DNA of 64,000 nucleotides from contig PTFA01000482.1 in assembly GCA_003342895.1 (NCBI GenBank), forward strand, positions 179,949 to 243,948. The letters are read 5' to 3'. Below the pieces are notes generated by a model that was not told the DNA's origin, did no database searches, and saw nothing but the letters and a program-made list of their open reading frames with translations. Shown here piece by piece: positions 48,581 to 59,574 of this stretch. Positions within the stretch are counted from its first letter, which is position 1; each line of letters starts with the position of its first letter. Position numbers and translations under genes: made by a program. Source of the stretch: Casuarius casuarius (lineage: Eukaryota; Chordata; Aves; Casuariiformes; Casuariidae).

Positions 48581-51500
48581 CCCCACGGCTCCCGAGGTCA
48601 AGTATTTGTATTCATGGCCCCCGAGAGGAGCCACTTGTGGGTCTGCCCAGGTGAAGCCTGCGCTCCGTGCGATGGAGACAATGGCAGCGGCTCGGCAGCG
48701 GCAGGGGAAGGTCGCAGGCTGCGTGGGCGCGATCGCCCGGGTCTCGCCCCCACCGCGCTCCCGGGCTCTGTCCCGCGGCCGGTTTTGGGTCACGGCTCTN
48801 GTTTTCAAGGGAGACGGTTGCAAATGGGGCGAAGCCCTCCGAGATGGCTGCTTCGCCCGCAGCTCCGTCAGCATCTTGGTGGAGCTGCTCNGCGGTGGCC
48901 GGCTGGGATGGACAGTACCTCAGCGTGCAGGGCCTGGCTGGGCGCAGCTTAAATGTGCATCTGTGCTTGCTTTAGCTCAGCAACCATTTCTGTGGTCTGT
49001 CAGCTACCGACGCCCTCTCGAAGGGATTTTGGAGCCGGTTCCTTGGATCCGGCAGCTGTCGGGACAGACGCACTAAGAGAAAGCGTCTGACATTGGATTC
49101 CCAAAGCAGGAGGAAGGCGCTGAGGGAGGGTTTCCNTGCGCGGTCCCGGCATCGTGCCGGCTGCAGCCCGCGGGAAAGCACGGCACCCTGCGAAATCCAG
49201 GGTGGTCCCCGAGGCGCCCGCCGCGGCAGCCCGCCTTAGTGCCGANGNGATCTTGGGAAACTGCTGCCACGCNGGAAACCAGGCCCCGTTATCCCACNGC
49301 AGCCGCTGCAGCCCCGAGCCATGCTCCCAGGCATTCCCGCGGGCGCAGGATCGATCCTCCGGGAGCCCTGCAGCCGGGCAGCCCNGGGCCCTCGAGGGCT
49401 TTAGCCAGCGCCGGCACTTACTGCTCAAAACCGGGATGTGAAGGTGCCCGTTGGTTGTCGTGTCCCGGCCCCTGCCAGGGCAGCGCCNGCTCTCGCACGT
49501 CCGCTCCCGGGGCCGAGGGGTCTCCTGTCCCCAGCAGGACGGGGGTCCCCTCCCCTGCCAGCGTAACACGTGTTTCTCATGTCTATGCAGCCTTCGTTGT
49601 GGCTGCCACGCGGGTCTCATCAGAAAAGCAAATCCAAGGAAGATCAGCAGCTGATTTCCTCACTTTCACACTTCCCTGGTCACAGGCAGTGGAAAATCTA
49701 ACCTGAAACACGACTGGTGGCCACGGGCGAATTTTTAACCCCCTTTGCAGTGTACTTTGATGCAGGTGTTGGGCACAGTGGAGAAGCCGCTGCTGCTGCC
49801 ACAAGCTGAGCACACGCAGAATAACCTCTGCATTTTTCTGCATGAGATCCCAGAGAATAAAGGTGCAAAACCCTGTTGCCGAGCTGCGTTGACGTCTGCT
49901 GCGTTTGCTAGTGAGCACGGTAGGGGTGGCTGGGGAAGGGTGGGTGCTTGGTGCCGCAGGGCTCGCGCAGCCCCCGAAACGGCGTCCGTGGTGCCGGCCC
50001 GGGCCATGGGGCGCTGCCGAGGACCGCGGTCCCCCTCGGAGCATCCCCCGGGCGCGGGGCCACCCTGGCACCGAGCGCGACCCCCGAGCGGCAGCCGGGC
50101 CCACCAGCGCTGCTGGCCGCTGTGGGAGGTGGGAGCGCGGCGCTGAGCCCTCGCCCCCCCGGCTGCCGGTGCTGCCTTCGCCCGGCGCGTGCCCCGGTCG
50201 CGGCGAGGCTGCTCCTGGGCGTCCCGGGTGGTTCACGTGAGCAAGCGGCCGGGATTGCGCCCGCAACAGTCTGGGAGAGGAACAGCTCCTTTCCCAGCCC
50301 GGGGCATCCCAGCTGCCGCCCCANGGGCTGCGATTACCCATTGCACAAGGGCAGCAGATTTCGGACACAGCTGGCCCGTTGCGGCAGAAAGGGGTCCTGC
50401 GTGTGCACATGGGGTGCTTCCCTCGCTCCTGCACGAGCATCGGGCTTTTTCCTTGATTAGAAACAGCGATGCTTTGCCTAGCAGGGTCTGCCGATTTATA
50501 TCAACGGGAAACTAAAGGGCAAACCCCTGGGAAAGGGGCTTGTGCAACCGTCAGCCTCTAATNAGGGGTCACCGGCTGCTTGGCGTTGCTTTGCTGTATC
50601 GGAGCGGTTTGGGAGCAATGCGCTGCCCGGAGTCACCTGCTTAAAATCCAGCACTGCGCGTTTCCCGTCGCCCTTGCTCTAGAAATCCGGGAAACCCGAC
50701 AGCTGTCCCGCTCGGGGGCCTCCGCTCCGAGCCGCGAAATGCCCCGCTTTCCGGCAAAAGAAACCCTCAACGGTCCCGTGATCAAAGCCGGGGCTGAGCG
50801 CCGCAGCCGCCCAATGCCACCGTCCTCCTCCTCCCCCGGGCCGGCGCGGCCCCGCTCACAACAGCTCTCCCAGCTTGAAACCCCCGGCTGTCAGCTCCGA
50901 TGACATGGTCAGCGCCGCGGCTCCCTCCGCTTCCACCGCGCGCCTTTATCTGTGGGAAAAGTCACAATAAAAGCGAAAATGCAACTTTAATCCTGCAACG
51001 CTACGGCGGGGGGGGGTGAGCGGGGCGCCGGCGCAGCGTGCACGGGAGAAGGGGACCAGCGCCGCGCTCCCCGCCGGGAGCTGCCGGGGGCTGCCGGGGT
51101 TATTTACTGCTCCGATCAATAAACCCCCCCGGCAGCCGGCTGTATCTCAGCGCGACGCTCCCCGTGCGCCGCGACTGTGTTTCGGGAGCATAAATAACAC
51201 CGGCACATCAGCAGAAATTAAAAGCAACCAGATAAAACGTGGAATGATTTATGCTGAAGCCAGACGTGGAGGGGGAGGGAGGAAGCGGGCAGGGCCGGGA
51301 GCGCGCGAGCCCCCTCCCCTCCGGCAGNGCTGGAGCATCCCTGCGGCAGCAGTGCCGTGGGCCGTCCCCGTCCCGGGAGAAGCCGCTTTGCTGCCCAGCT
51401 TGGCGAGGCGTCAGGTGCCCAACTTTGCCCTGCTGACAAAAAGGGTCTTGATGCCGCGAGTGCCATTAAAACCCCACCGACACAGTTATTTATTGGAAGA

Positions 51501-52385
51501 TATTTATTGATCTGGCANCAACAGCAACACGCTGCCGAAAGGCCAAGGGGATGCAATGGCTCCATAGGCACAACCTGGGCTCGCCGCTGTTGGGCCTGAN
51601 CCTGCCTGGGTGCTCAGCAGCCTGATGCTGGCTGGGTTAACCCTGCAATGCAATAGGTACCGCGGTGGTCTTTGCCCCCCCGCCCCGGCCACCCCAGCAT
51701 TGCTGCCTTCGCGCCAGGGCTAACACNGCGGGGGAGCAGCCGCGGGCCGAAAGCCCTGCTCCCCGCCGGCTGCTCCGGGCAGGCGCGGTGCGGCACGCGC
51801 TCGTCTGCGTCTTTGGAGACCTTTGCAAAATGTCAGCCCTGCAAGCAGCGTGGCCGGTAATTGCATGCTCCGTCCCCTCGGAAGACGGGGATGATGGAGG
51901 ATGGACAGATGCATGCCGGCGCCNGCACGTGCGGCTGCTGCTGCGCTCTGCTCGGCGTCCCCGCGGGACCAGGGACCTCGGTGAGGGTCCTGCGTGCTCT
52001 GCGGGGAAGGAGGGTTTTCATGGCCCCTCGCGCCNGGGAGCTACCGGGAGCGCTAACCGNGGGGCAGCGATGCTNCCNCCCCGGGTGCAGCCCCAGTTGG
52101 GGACCGGCCTCAGGACGCGCTGGGCCACCNAGGAGCTGGGCACCAAGGACGGATGCCACCTGCACATGCACTGGGGACACCTTCTCCCGCGAAGGGCTGA
52201 GGTGAGTGGCAGCACCATCTTTTTTAGGGACTGAGCACTGCTTTATGCTGCTGCCACTGAGCAGCTCCTGCAGGTCGCAGCCCACGGGCATCGGTGTTTG
52301 GGGACACTGCAGGGCCACCACCATCGGCATTAGCCCTCCTGGATGAAACATGTCCCAGCGACTCTCCAGCTCGGCTGAGGTCTGA
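48581..52385. other. HS3ST6-MEIOB intergenic DNA; no supported gene
   Basis: CpG-rich patches lie at about 49140-49500, 49970-50310 and 50690-51370, with AT-richer words between (for example CTTTATCTGTGGGAAAAGTC near 50944 and TTATTTATTGGAAGATATTT near 51485). A strong donor-like GCTGAG/GTGAGT occurs at 52201-52202, but no accepted exon precedes it. Many Ns fall at 52035-52130. Confidence 0.45.
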
Positions 52386-52796
52386 TGTGCTGCCCAGGCT
52401 CCCACAGCCACAGGAACTGCTGGCTGGACAGAGGATGGAGACCCACAGCAGCACCTCGGAGTGAAGAAGCTCAGCTTCCAGGGCAACTGGTGCATCCACC
52501 TGGGAGAGGACTGTTACGAGTGTCCCAACCATCGGAGCTGCTTCACCGGGGAGTGCAACCCGCGTCAATCCCCGCCGGAGCCTGGCTCCCGGCCCCGGGC
52601 CCCTTCGCCCGGGAGGGCACCGCCACCGCAGCGCCGGCCCTCCAGGCAGCCGCGGCGGGAAGAAACTCCCTGGAAGGATTTTAAGGAATTTATTTGGCAG
52701 GTTTTTAAAGGTAATTTTAACATGAAGGTTGAGCTGGAACATTTCTGCCTCGCTGGGCCGTTTCCACCGAGGAGCTGGCAGGAGGCAAGCTGCTGA
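52386..52796 (+). CDS. Low-confidence cysteine-rich open frame, possible exon
   Basis: I do not recognise this sequence. The frame opens after a TGA at 52383-52385 and stops with TGA at 52794-52796. An acceptor-like CCCACAGCCACAG ends at 52413. Following codons read GVKKLSFQGNWCIHLGEDC, then YECPNHRSCFTGECNPR: five cysteines in about 23 residues, followed by a Pro/Arg-rich stretch. The Lys ending ...IWQVFK is directly followed by GTAATT at 52711, a possible donor. No in-frame ATG begins the Cys-rich part, so it would have to be an internal or last exon. The minus strand is also open across most of the segment and the region is GC-rich, so chance is quite possible. Confidence 0.15.
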   Translation, partial: CAAQAPTATGTAGWTEDGDPQQHLGVKKLSFQGNWCIHLGEDCYECPNHRSCFTGECNPRQSPPEPGSRPRAPSPGRAPPPQRRPSRQPRREETPWKDFKEFIWQVFKGNFNMKVELEHFCLAGPFPPRSWQEASC

Positions 52797-55700
52797 GTGA
52801 GGAGCCAGCGCTGCCATATGGAGCTCTGCTCTGGCTGGTTGCTAAAGAGAAAATCACACAGGGCCGGGACTTGGCAGCCCTCCTCGGCAGAGACCGCTTG
52901 TGCGAATAGATGTTACTCGTCGGCATCGCTCGATGCTGCAGGATCCGGCCCCCGGTCATAAAGACGAACGGGATTTTGGCCTCTGTTCAGCAAAGCACTC
53001 ACACATGTGCTCAGCGGCAAGCGCACGAGCGTCCTGGTGACTCCCCGGGAGAAAATTCGTGCTTCAACGCACTCTTTGCTGGAGCTGCGCTTCCATCTGA
53101 CTTGCTTTTCGTGCGGCGGCTCTCCCCCCGCTTTGCCGGGGGAGCAGCCCCGTCCCCGTCCCGTCACACCGTNACCAGCCTGCCCACCTCGGGAGCGATG
53201 GGGCTGATAACCCAGGGCCACCGGATAGCCGCGTCGGGCAGCAGCGGCGATCACTACCGCCCTGGCGCCCGTGCACAGAGCTGCCGCGCGCCGGCATTGC
53301 CCAGCGCGAGCTGCGCCCCGGCTGCCGCCTGCCTCGGAGCCGCCCAAAAAGTCGCATTGCAGATGGTGCCTGTTGGCAGCAGCTCCCTCAGCCCGGCGGA
53401 GCGAGGAGCCCTGGGGACGGGCAGAGGCAGCGCGGCGGAGGACGGGTGCCGCGGGGAGGCTGGAGCCGGCCAGCGCTGCCGTGCGTGGTTTCCCAGCGGA
53501 GGAGAGCGGGGAAGAGGGAGGGGGGATTCACTGCAGTGAACGCCAGGCATGTAAAGATGATTGAGAAAAAAACATTTTTGTCCATTTTATGCATGAGCAG
53601 TCAGCAGGAGTTTGTAGCCACGAGGTCCTCGGACGCCGAGCGTGGCAGAGGAGCTGAACGAAGCGTCGGGCGATGGAGTGATGGAGTCATCCACGGTCCT
53701 GTTAGGTGGGAGACGCTTTCGAGGGGGGTCAGAACTGAACGCTGCAAATCACAAACCCATCGCTCGGGTCCCAGCCCGGCTCTCTGTCTCACTCCAAAAC
53801 CGCGGCNTCACCCACCGATCGCGGGACGCCGAGCCGACGGCTCCGAGCTGCGTGGCCACGGCTGCACCGCTGCTTCTGCACTCGTCCTTCACCCAACGCA
53901 GCCGGCCACCGCGGCCCTACGGCAGGACACGTTTGGCCCCCAGTGTCCACACACGCCAGCGCCAGTCCCCCGTCATTTCATCAACGGGTGGTTAAGTACG
54001 TTAGCAAGCCGCGTGAACCGGGACGGCGATCACACGGGCAAACGCGAGAGCAGGAGACGGTAATGCAGAGCAAGACGAGGACAAATTCAAGAGAATAGAG
54101 CAAACTCCTGTTGGATACGGAGCGTGTTGCCAAGTCAGTGAATCTGGATGTAGTTAGAGAGGTGTGCAGTGCGCAGAAAAAGTCTGTAACNCTTTATTCC
54201 CGGGATATATATTTCCGGGACAAGCTGTTAGATTGACCTCTAGTGTTCGTTCTCGTAAGGGACGATTTCTGGAGAAAGCCCTGCTTTCACCGGGTCTCCT
54301 CTCCGCTGCCTTCTGAACAGACCTTGGGAGGAGCTTTGTTTTTTAATGGAGGAAAACTTAAGAAAAGGAATTTTCTAAACAGCCGCCTGACGGGCGGCCA
54401 GGCCTGCCGTGGAAACGGTGACACGCGATTACCTATAGGAAGGGGCCGGCTGCGGTCCTGGCTCCCCGCGGCGGCGGGAGGCTTGCCGCCGGCCAAGGGC
54501 GCAGCCAGCAGATCAAAGATGTATTTATGCTGGAAAGCTGAGCTTGGACGGATCATTTGGATTTCACTGATGCTCTGTTCACTGAATTTTGTGGTGAGGG
54601 AAAAAATCTTATTTACTCGACNATTCCAGTTTTCCCTTACAGTCATCCCCCATCTGCCTTTGAGAGTTATATCCTAAGCTTTCTCCCTTATGCTAGTGAG
54701 AGAGACCGAGTTTTAGACTTGGTTGGAAACTAAAGCACGAGGCTGGGAGTGGTTCCCCCCACTTTTGTCGCTGGAAGACACTTTTCCAATATGTTCTAAT
54801 TGCCGTTGCTGAGTCTCATGTTTCTCAAACTGAAATGCAGATACAATTTTTTTGGTTTTGGTTTCATTGATTTTGAATAGCTGAAAATGTTTGAATGGCA
54901 GCCAACCAGNTCTAAAGCTTTCTTTTTCCTCCAAAGCATTCTTCCTCAGTGTTAGGGAGTTGTCATTAAAACTATTTTTAATTGATGTATTTTCTAATTT
55001 GTGATGTTTTGTTGGAAAATATTCATCATTAGTTTGCTCAGAGAGGGAGGAGGAAATTCTGGTCTTAGGGAAAGTGATGAAAATCCAAGTAATTTCACTG
55101 ACCACACTGAAATTATTTTGGAATTACACGGGGGAGGATTTAATCTCTAAAGCCTGAGGGCTACAACGTGGCTTGGAGGCTCCAAAAAGAAGCACTGTTC
55201 ACCGCTGCGGATTCAGGCAGGCTGAAGAGCAGGCTGACGTCTGTAAAATCGCAGAGTCAAAGCCTGGTCTTCAGAAAAGCGAGGTAGGGCTTCAGTCTGT
55301 GAACGAAGAGACGAGTAAAGTGAAAGTGTGCGTCAGTGTTTTCAGACAGCGAATTCCCGTGTGGATATCTTATTTTGACTTGTTGCAATAGTAAAGACAC
55401 AGAGAAGGATTAATTCTGGGACATGTTTATTTGCAGTTTGCTGAAACTATATAGACTACTTAATGCTAGCGATTATCTTAGATTTCAATCATGGTGTTTG
55501 CATTTTTGTTAAACTCCGCGACGGCTGCTTGATGTGAGTGTATTTCAGTGTACGGGCTGGCACCGACGGCTTGTTTNCCTCCTTGGTGTACGCCTGCTTG
55601 CCTGCGTTACGTGGTATTTCTGCTCCACCATTGCGCTAATGTTGCAGAAGGGATTAATTACTCTTGAAATAGTTCTGCATTGGACTTGCTGATGAACGGG

Positions 55701-55940
55701 CACCCAGGCCTGGCCGTGGAGGAGGACCGCTAGCTTCCCCGGCACAGACCATNGCAGAAATGGCACCAAGGCAGCCAGAACTAGCACAGGCTGCACTTAG
55801 GCTGAAATCAGCCGTGGTTCGTGTTCATTTTCATTTTAAAATAATTCCCACGTTGTTGCAGCTTCCTGAGCCACAGGAGGTTGTGGCACTGCTCGGAGTG
55901 GGGAAATGCAACTGCAGCAGCACCGGGACGATGCCAGCGC
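52797..55940. other. HS3ST6-MEIOB intergenic DNA; no supported gene
   Basis: GC-rich to about 53970 (CpG-dense near 53090-53500), then AT-rich from about 54080. No exon, transposon or RNA gene is recognisable. Open frames overlap on both strands and lack motifs. Confidence 0.5.
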
Positions 55941-55941
55941 A

Positions 55942-56005
55942 GGGGACCGGGAGGGGGTACGCGGGGACCGGGAGGGGGTACGCAGGGGACCGGGAGGGGG
56001 TACCC
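55942..56005. repeat. Three-copy 21/22-bp tandem repeat
   Basis: GGGGACCGGGAGGGGGTAC starts at 55942, 55963 and 55985. The spacing is 21 then 22 bp (the third copy gains one A/G). A small G-rich array. Confidence 0.9.
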
Positions 56006-56894
56006 AGGGCAAAGCAGGAGCCGGACAATAGCTCCCTGCAGTGCCAGGGAGAAGGTTTGGATTAAATATCCGTTAATGCACTGAGCACCTGTTCGCTGCA
56101 CCGGCACCTGCCCTACTTCTGCTAAAACTGTCCATCATTACCCCATCAGCACTCCCGATTCTCATCCAGTTCAGGTATCAGCTAAAGCCACCGAACAGTG
56201 AATACCTTTAATAATTTGCTGCTTTTAATGCATTCAGTCAGGCTAATTACATAAAATTACAGGTCTGGCCGTTCCATTTTACAGATTCTTTTGGTCCTAA
56301 GAATGTATAAATATTAAATGAGTCCATCCAGTAAAAGCTGTGGGTAGNGTAAAACTTGCAGAGCAAACATTGTGATGTGCTCTAGCTTTGAAGATCCCTT
56401 TAAAGATAAGACTGTCTTAAATGTCCCTACTATTGTGGAACTCAGCCGAGCTTCCCCTGCATGCAAACAATACTAATCGTTACATAACAAATTGCTAAGT
56501 GAATTACAAAATGCCATTTGCACTCCTTGACCATACTGATGAGTGTAATTTAAATAAATCCATTCACGAAGGCCTAATTAGCAGGGACCATTCAATTTGC
56601 AGCTGTGAATGGGAAGTCTGCTAATCACAGATTGAATCCANCAGAGTGCTAAGTGCTGCTGATGTGTGTGAGAGTTAAAATCACTCAGACCTTTCCAGCA
56701 ATCAAGTGCTAGAACAGAAAAATAGTGATTTTATATTATCACCCTCCTGGAGGGGCTGGTGCTGGTACTGGAGGAGTAGGCTGGAGGGGCTGGGGCTCCT
56801 TGCTGCTGGTGTGGTACCTGGCCTTTGGGAAGCAGCTTCTGGTCTTTCTCTTGCCTCTGTTTTTCTAGCTGTCAAATGGTGATAAAAATGCTGA

Positions 56895-56918
56895 TTTTTT
56901 TTTTTTTTTTTTTTTTTT
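56895..56918. repeat. Poly-T run of 24
   Basis: An uninterrupted run of 24 T. Read on the minus strand this is a poly-A stretch and might mark an old retroposed tail, but no recognisable element or target-site duplication is visible beside it. Confidence 0.8.
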
Positions 56919-57112
56919 ACAAACCACTTTGAGGTCAACTGAGCAGAAAAGCTTATTGTTTTTTGAGTAGCTTATTGTTTTTATAGGCTCTCTTCAGTGT
57001 TTGTATTAATAATCCCTAACTTGGAGAAGCTGCTGATATTGTAAATTAGCTGCATGCATTCAGGTTAGGGTCATTTGTTATAAGCACCAATAAGGATGTT
57101 ATTTGTTTGCAG

Positions 57113-57200
57113 TTGCCTATGGGGTCCCTGTTGCTGACTGTCCCCTGTGCTGCCAGGTGCTACAGGAAGGGCAAAATTCACCGGCGTCGTTGTGGGACAG
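57113..57200 (+). other. Candidate spliced exon of unknown transcript
   Basis: ATTTGTTTGCAG (AG at 57111-57112) and GGGACAG/GTAAGT (GT at 57201) bracket an 88-base segment open in the frame that reads LPMGSLLLTVPC ... CYRKGKIHRRRC. The donor matches the consensus very well; the upstream pyrimidine tract is weak. It could be an exon of an unannotated transcript or a chance pair of signals in regulatory DNA. I recognise no family. Confidence 0.2.
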
Positions 57201-58305
57201 GTAAGTCGAACAAATTCTCCTCTCAATATCTGCAAGTCTGGAATTCAGCATCTCATCATGTCTCCCAGCGAAATGACTCCGTTCTCACGTCCGCCACCTT
57301 TGTGCCTCCGGCCGGATCGGCACATCTCCATGCGATGTGATCCTCTCCTGCCATTCCTCCCATTGAGACGTGCCCGATAACATCTTCCTAGCAGGAGCTA
57401 TCATGGGAAAGTAAAATGTGGCTTTTTTTGAAACATAGACATGCTGAAAATGGGAGCCGGGAGTGGGAAGTCAACCACAAGGCAAAACCACCCCATCATT
57501 AAGCGTCTATTCAGGCTGCCGTCGCGCCGGGACGGGGCACAACAGCACCCTTGTTCTAGCGGCTTTGAAACTGCACAAAGCCCGTGGCCCCGGCCGGGGG
57601 ACCGCCGGCCGCGTCGGGTTTCACCTGCCCTTGGTGCCTGCAGGAAAGGAGCTAAAGCTGGACAAAACCTAAGGGAAACAGTGTCTGCGCTGGCCAGGAG
57701 CACGGGATCCTCGCTCGGTTCAGCAAAGCTCGACTTGTAACAGCGCTCGTGTCCCACCAAAACCTTGCTGAGATGTTAGACAAAGTCGAGACCTGCAGGC
57801 CCATGGGTTTTGATGTGCTTTTATCATCCTCTGCAGCAGTGAAGATGCCGCAGACCTCATTTTGGGGAGTTTTTTTTTTTTTTTTAAAACACGTTGCAGT
57901 CACAGTGGTAAGAAGCATACCCGTGCCTCTGCGAGCATTGGAAACCCATCAGCATGTTAATTATCTTCTGCTTGTTCATTAGCTTGATATAATTAACACA
58001 ACAGAATTAACAGAGTAACGGCCACAGGCTTGCTCTATTTACTGGAGATTTCCAACCTACAAACAAAGTTGGAGCCACGGCTCGTACTGTATAAAAGGTG
58101 ACCTAAAAAAACACCCGGGCTGTCAGCTCTCTGGCATGCCGTTTGTCATCAGCACAGTATAATTATCGGGGACTTTAGCAACCCAATAAATACGAGAGCA
58201 CAGGCGGTATCCATTTTCAGCTGTTTAATTGAAGAAATGAAAGATCCTGCAATACAGAGTCAACACAGAGAATTTGTCAGGCTACGCTAAAAACTTCCAT
58301 AGCNA

Positions 58306-58319
58306 TGACCTTGAGGTCA
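58306..58319. promoter_or_regulatory. Nuclear-receptor-type everted repeat TGACCTTGAGGTCA
   Basis: TGACCT and AGGTCA half-sites face outward with a 2-bp spacer. The left part, TGACCTTGA, is the reverse complement of TCAAGGTCA, the extended half-site recognised by ERR and NR5A monomers. Binding is inferred. It lies 2.9 kb upstream of the MEIOB coding start in CpG-poor DNA. Confidence 0.4.
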
Positions 58320-58480
58320 TAAAATCACTGATCAAGAGTAAAAAATTTTACGGTACAGAAGTGAAGAGTATTGACTTTTTCTCTTAATAATTTTATATGC
58401 AGTATAAATGGACAAAACGGCCTCCTCCAGCCTTCCACGTGGCCTGAAGAACCCGGCAGTGCTGTGTTCAAATCAATACA

Positions 58481-59379
58481 AATGATGTCTTAAGACATAA
58501 ATTGTAATTTGTTGGTGAAATATAAGCAGCTTTTTTTTTTTTTTTTTTGAAAAAAAAAAAAAAAAAAAAAAAACCCAGAAAAGCAGGGAATGGTTACTCC
58601 AAAGCTTCCCAAAATTTCCTTGGACATCTTAATGTGTTGCACACTGAGACTTTTGACAAAATAAGGGCGACTTCGGGCGACTAGGCTGGTGCTTCGGTAG
58701 CTCCCGGAGGGCAATGCCGTGCGTGAACGTGGTCCCGGTGCTCCGTAGCATGGCGCTCCGGCCTCCCCCACGGCGCGTGGCTGGCACCGGCGCGGCGGGC
58801 GCCAAGAGGCCGGGAAGAGCTCTCTTCCAGGAGGAATTTATCCTCCGGAAACCGGCCCTGCTTAAACACGTCCTTACTGCAGCTGGAATCGTAAAGGGGG
58901 ATTAGAGGTGGACCAGGTCCAACCCAGAGATCCGAATGTTTCACAGAAATCTGCAAAGTGAAACCCAGGCCCTGATGGCGGATCCGCCGCGGGGCGCACT
59001 GAAGAAAATCCAAGCTGACGTTGCCGTGCTTCGGGTTGCTCCCTCCGGGCTGAGCCCTGCTGTTTGTNTACGTGGAAGCCTTCTCGTGAATATTCTATAC
59101 TTCCATTTTTTTGGCTTGTGTTTGGCNGCATTTAGAGGGGAAAAAAGCACACCGCGCCATTAAAAACACCACTTTCCTCACTGAAATGGCCTCCTTCCCT
59201 GCCTGTTATACAGGGCTCTTCCTCTGACTGCCTCCCCCCCCGGTATGACCGATACCCTTGTGCTTGCATGCAGCCACACACCCTGACACATGTGTACACC
59301 TGACTGATGCACACCCTAACACACACACACCCGACTGACGCACACCCTGATTCCTCTCCCCCGTGCGCTGCCCCTTTAA
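58481..59379. other. MEIOB upstream region; no supported gene
   Basis: Holds the poly-T/poly-A foldback at 58531-58573 and a 63-codon open frame at 58714-58905 that I do not recognise. A C/A-rich stretch at 59270-59350 has loosely repeated GACTGATGCACACCCTAACA-like units. The small frame starts with ATG and is GC-rich, but nothing else supports it. Confidence 0.4.
58531..58573. repeat. T18-G-A24 homopolymer foldback
   Basis: Eighteen T, one G, then twenty-four A form an inverted repeat with almost no loop. It could be a cruciform-prone sequence or the junction of two oppositely oriented poly-A tails. It may also be partly a sequencing artefact. Confidence 0.8.
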
Positions 59380-59460
59380 GGAGGGGCGCGAAGCCACTTC
59401 CCGCCCATCTTGTCTCGCCGCCATCTTGTCTTGCCGCCATCTTGTCTCNCCGCCCTGAGC
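59380..59460 (+). promoter_or_regulatory. Probable MEIOB promoter: E2F-type site plus tandem YY1 motifs
   Basis: TTCCCGCC (59398-59405) is a consensus E2F site (reverse complement GGCGGGAA). It is preceded by ACTTCC, an ETS-like core. A 16-bp tandem then follows, giving CGCCCATCTTG (59402-59412), GCCGCCATCTTG (59417-59428) and GCCGCCATCTTG (59433-59444). A fourth unit decays to CCGCCCTG after an N. GCCGCCATCTTG is the YY1 motif, usually found at or just after the start site in the sense orientation, so transcription to the right is expected. This fits MEIOB 1.7 kb downstream. No TATA box is evident. E2F6-type repression of germline genes outside the gonad is known for the class; its use here is inference. 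Confidence 0.65.
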
Positions 59461-59568
59461 TGCCAGTGCCTCCCTTTCGGGGCTTTTCCCTCCCCTTTCG
59501 GGGCTTCTCCCTTTCTGCCTGGCGTGTCTTGCTTCTCCCTCTNCCCTGGGCTGCCAGTGGTGCTGGGT
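59445..59568 (+). other. Putative MEIOB 5' untranslated exon
   Basis: Between the YY1 array and a good donor (GGGT/GTAAGTGC, GT at 59569-59570) lies a stretch with a 21-bp tandem duplication (CCCTTTCGGGGCTT at 59473 and 59494). If transcription starts at the YY1 array, this would be a noncoding first exon spliced to 61182. The exact start and the use of this donor are inferred. Confidence 0.35.
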
Positions 59569-59574
59569 GTAAGT

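Larger units (their letters stand above)
56100..58480. promoter_or_regulatory. AT-rich block of candidate conserved noncoding elements upstream of MEIOB
   Basis: More than 2 kb of CpG-poor sequence with dense homeodomain, octamer and related words. Examples are GGCTAATTACAT (56241), GTATAAATATTAAATG (56305), GGCCTAATTAGC (56571), GCTAATCACAG (56620), GTAAATTAGCTGCATGC (57040) and ATGTTAATTATC (57954). The exceptions are poly-T runs (24 T at 56895-56918, 16 T at 57870-57885) and a GC-rich segment near 57500-57730. No convincing ORF is present. Texture suggests distal regulatory DNA, whose target could be either neighbour or another gene. Confidence 0.4.

Noticed and set aside
57190..57212. GTGKS-like peptide suggesting a P-loop
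   Set aside because: It crosses the candidate splice donor and has no surrounding NTPase fold or second motif.
58714..58905. 63-codon ATG-initiated frame upstream of MEIOB
   Set aside because: Short, GC-rich, open on the opposite strand as well, and no known motif; kept only as a note.
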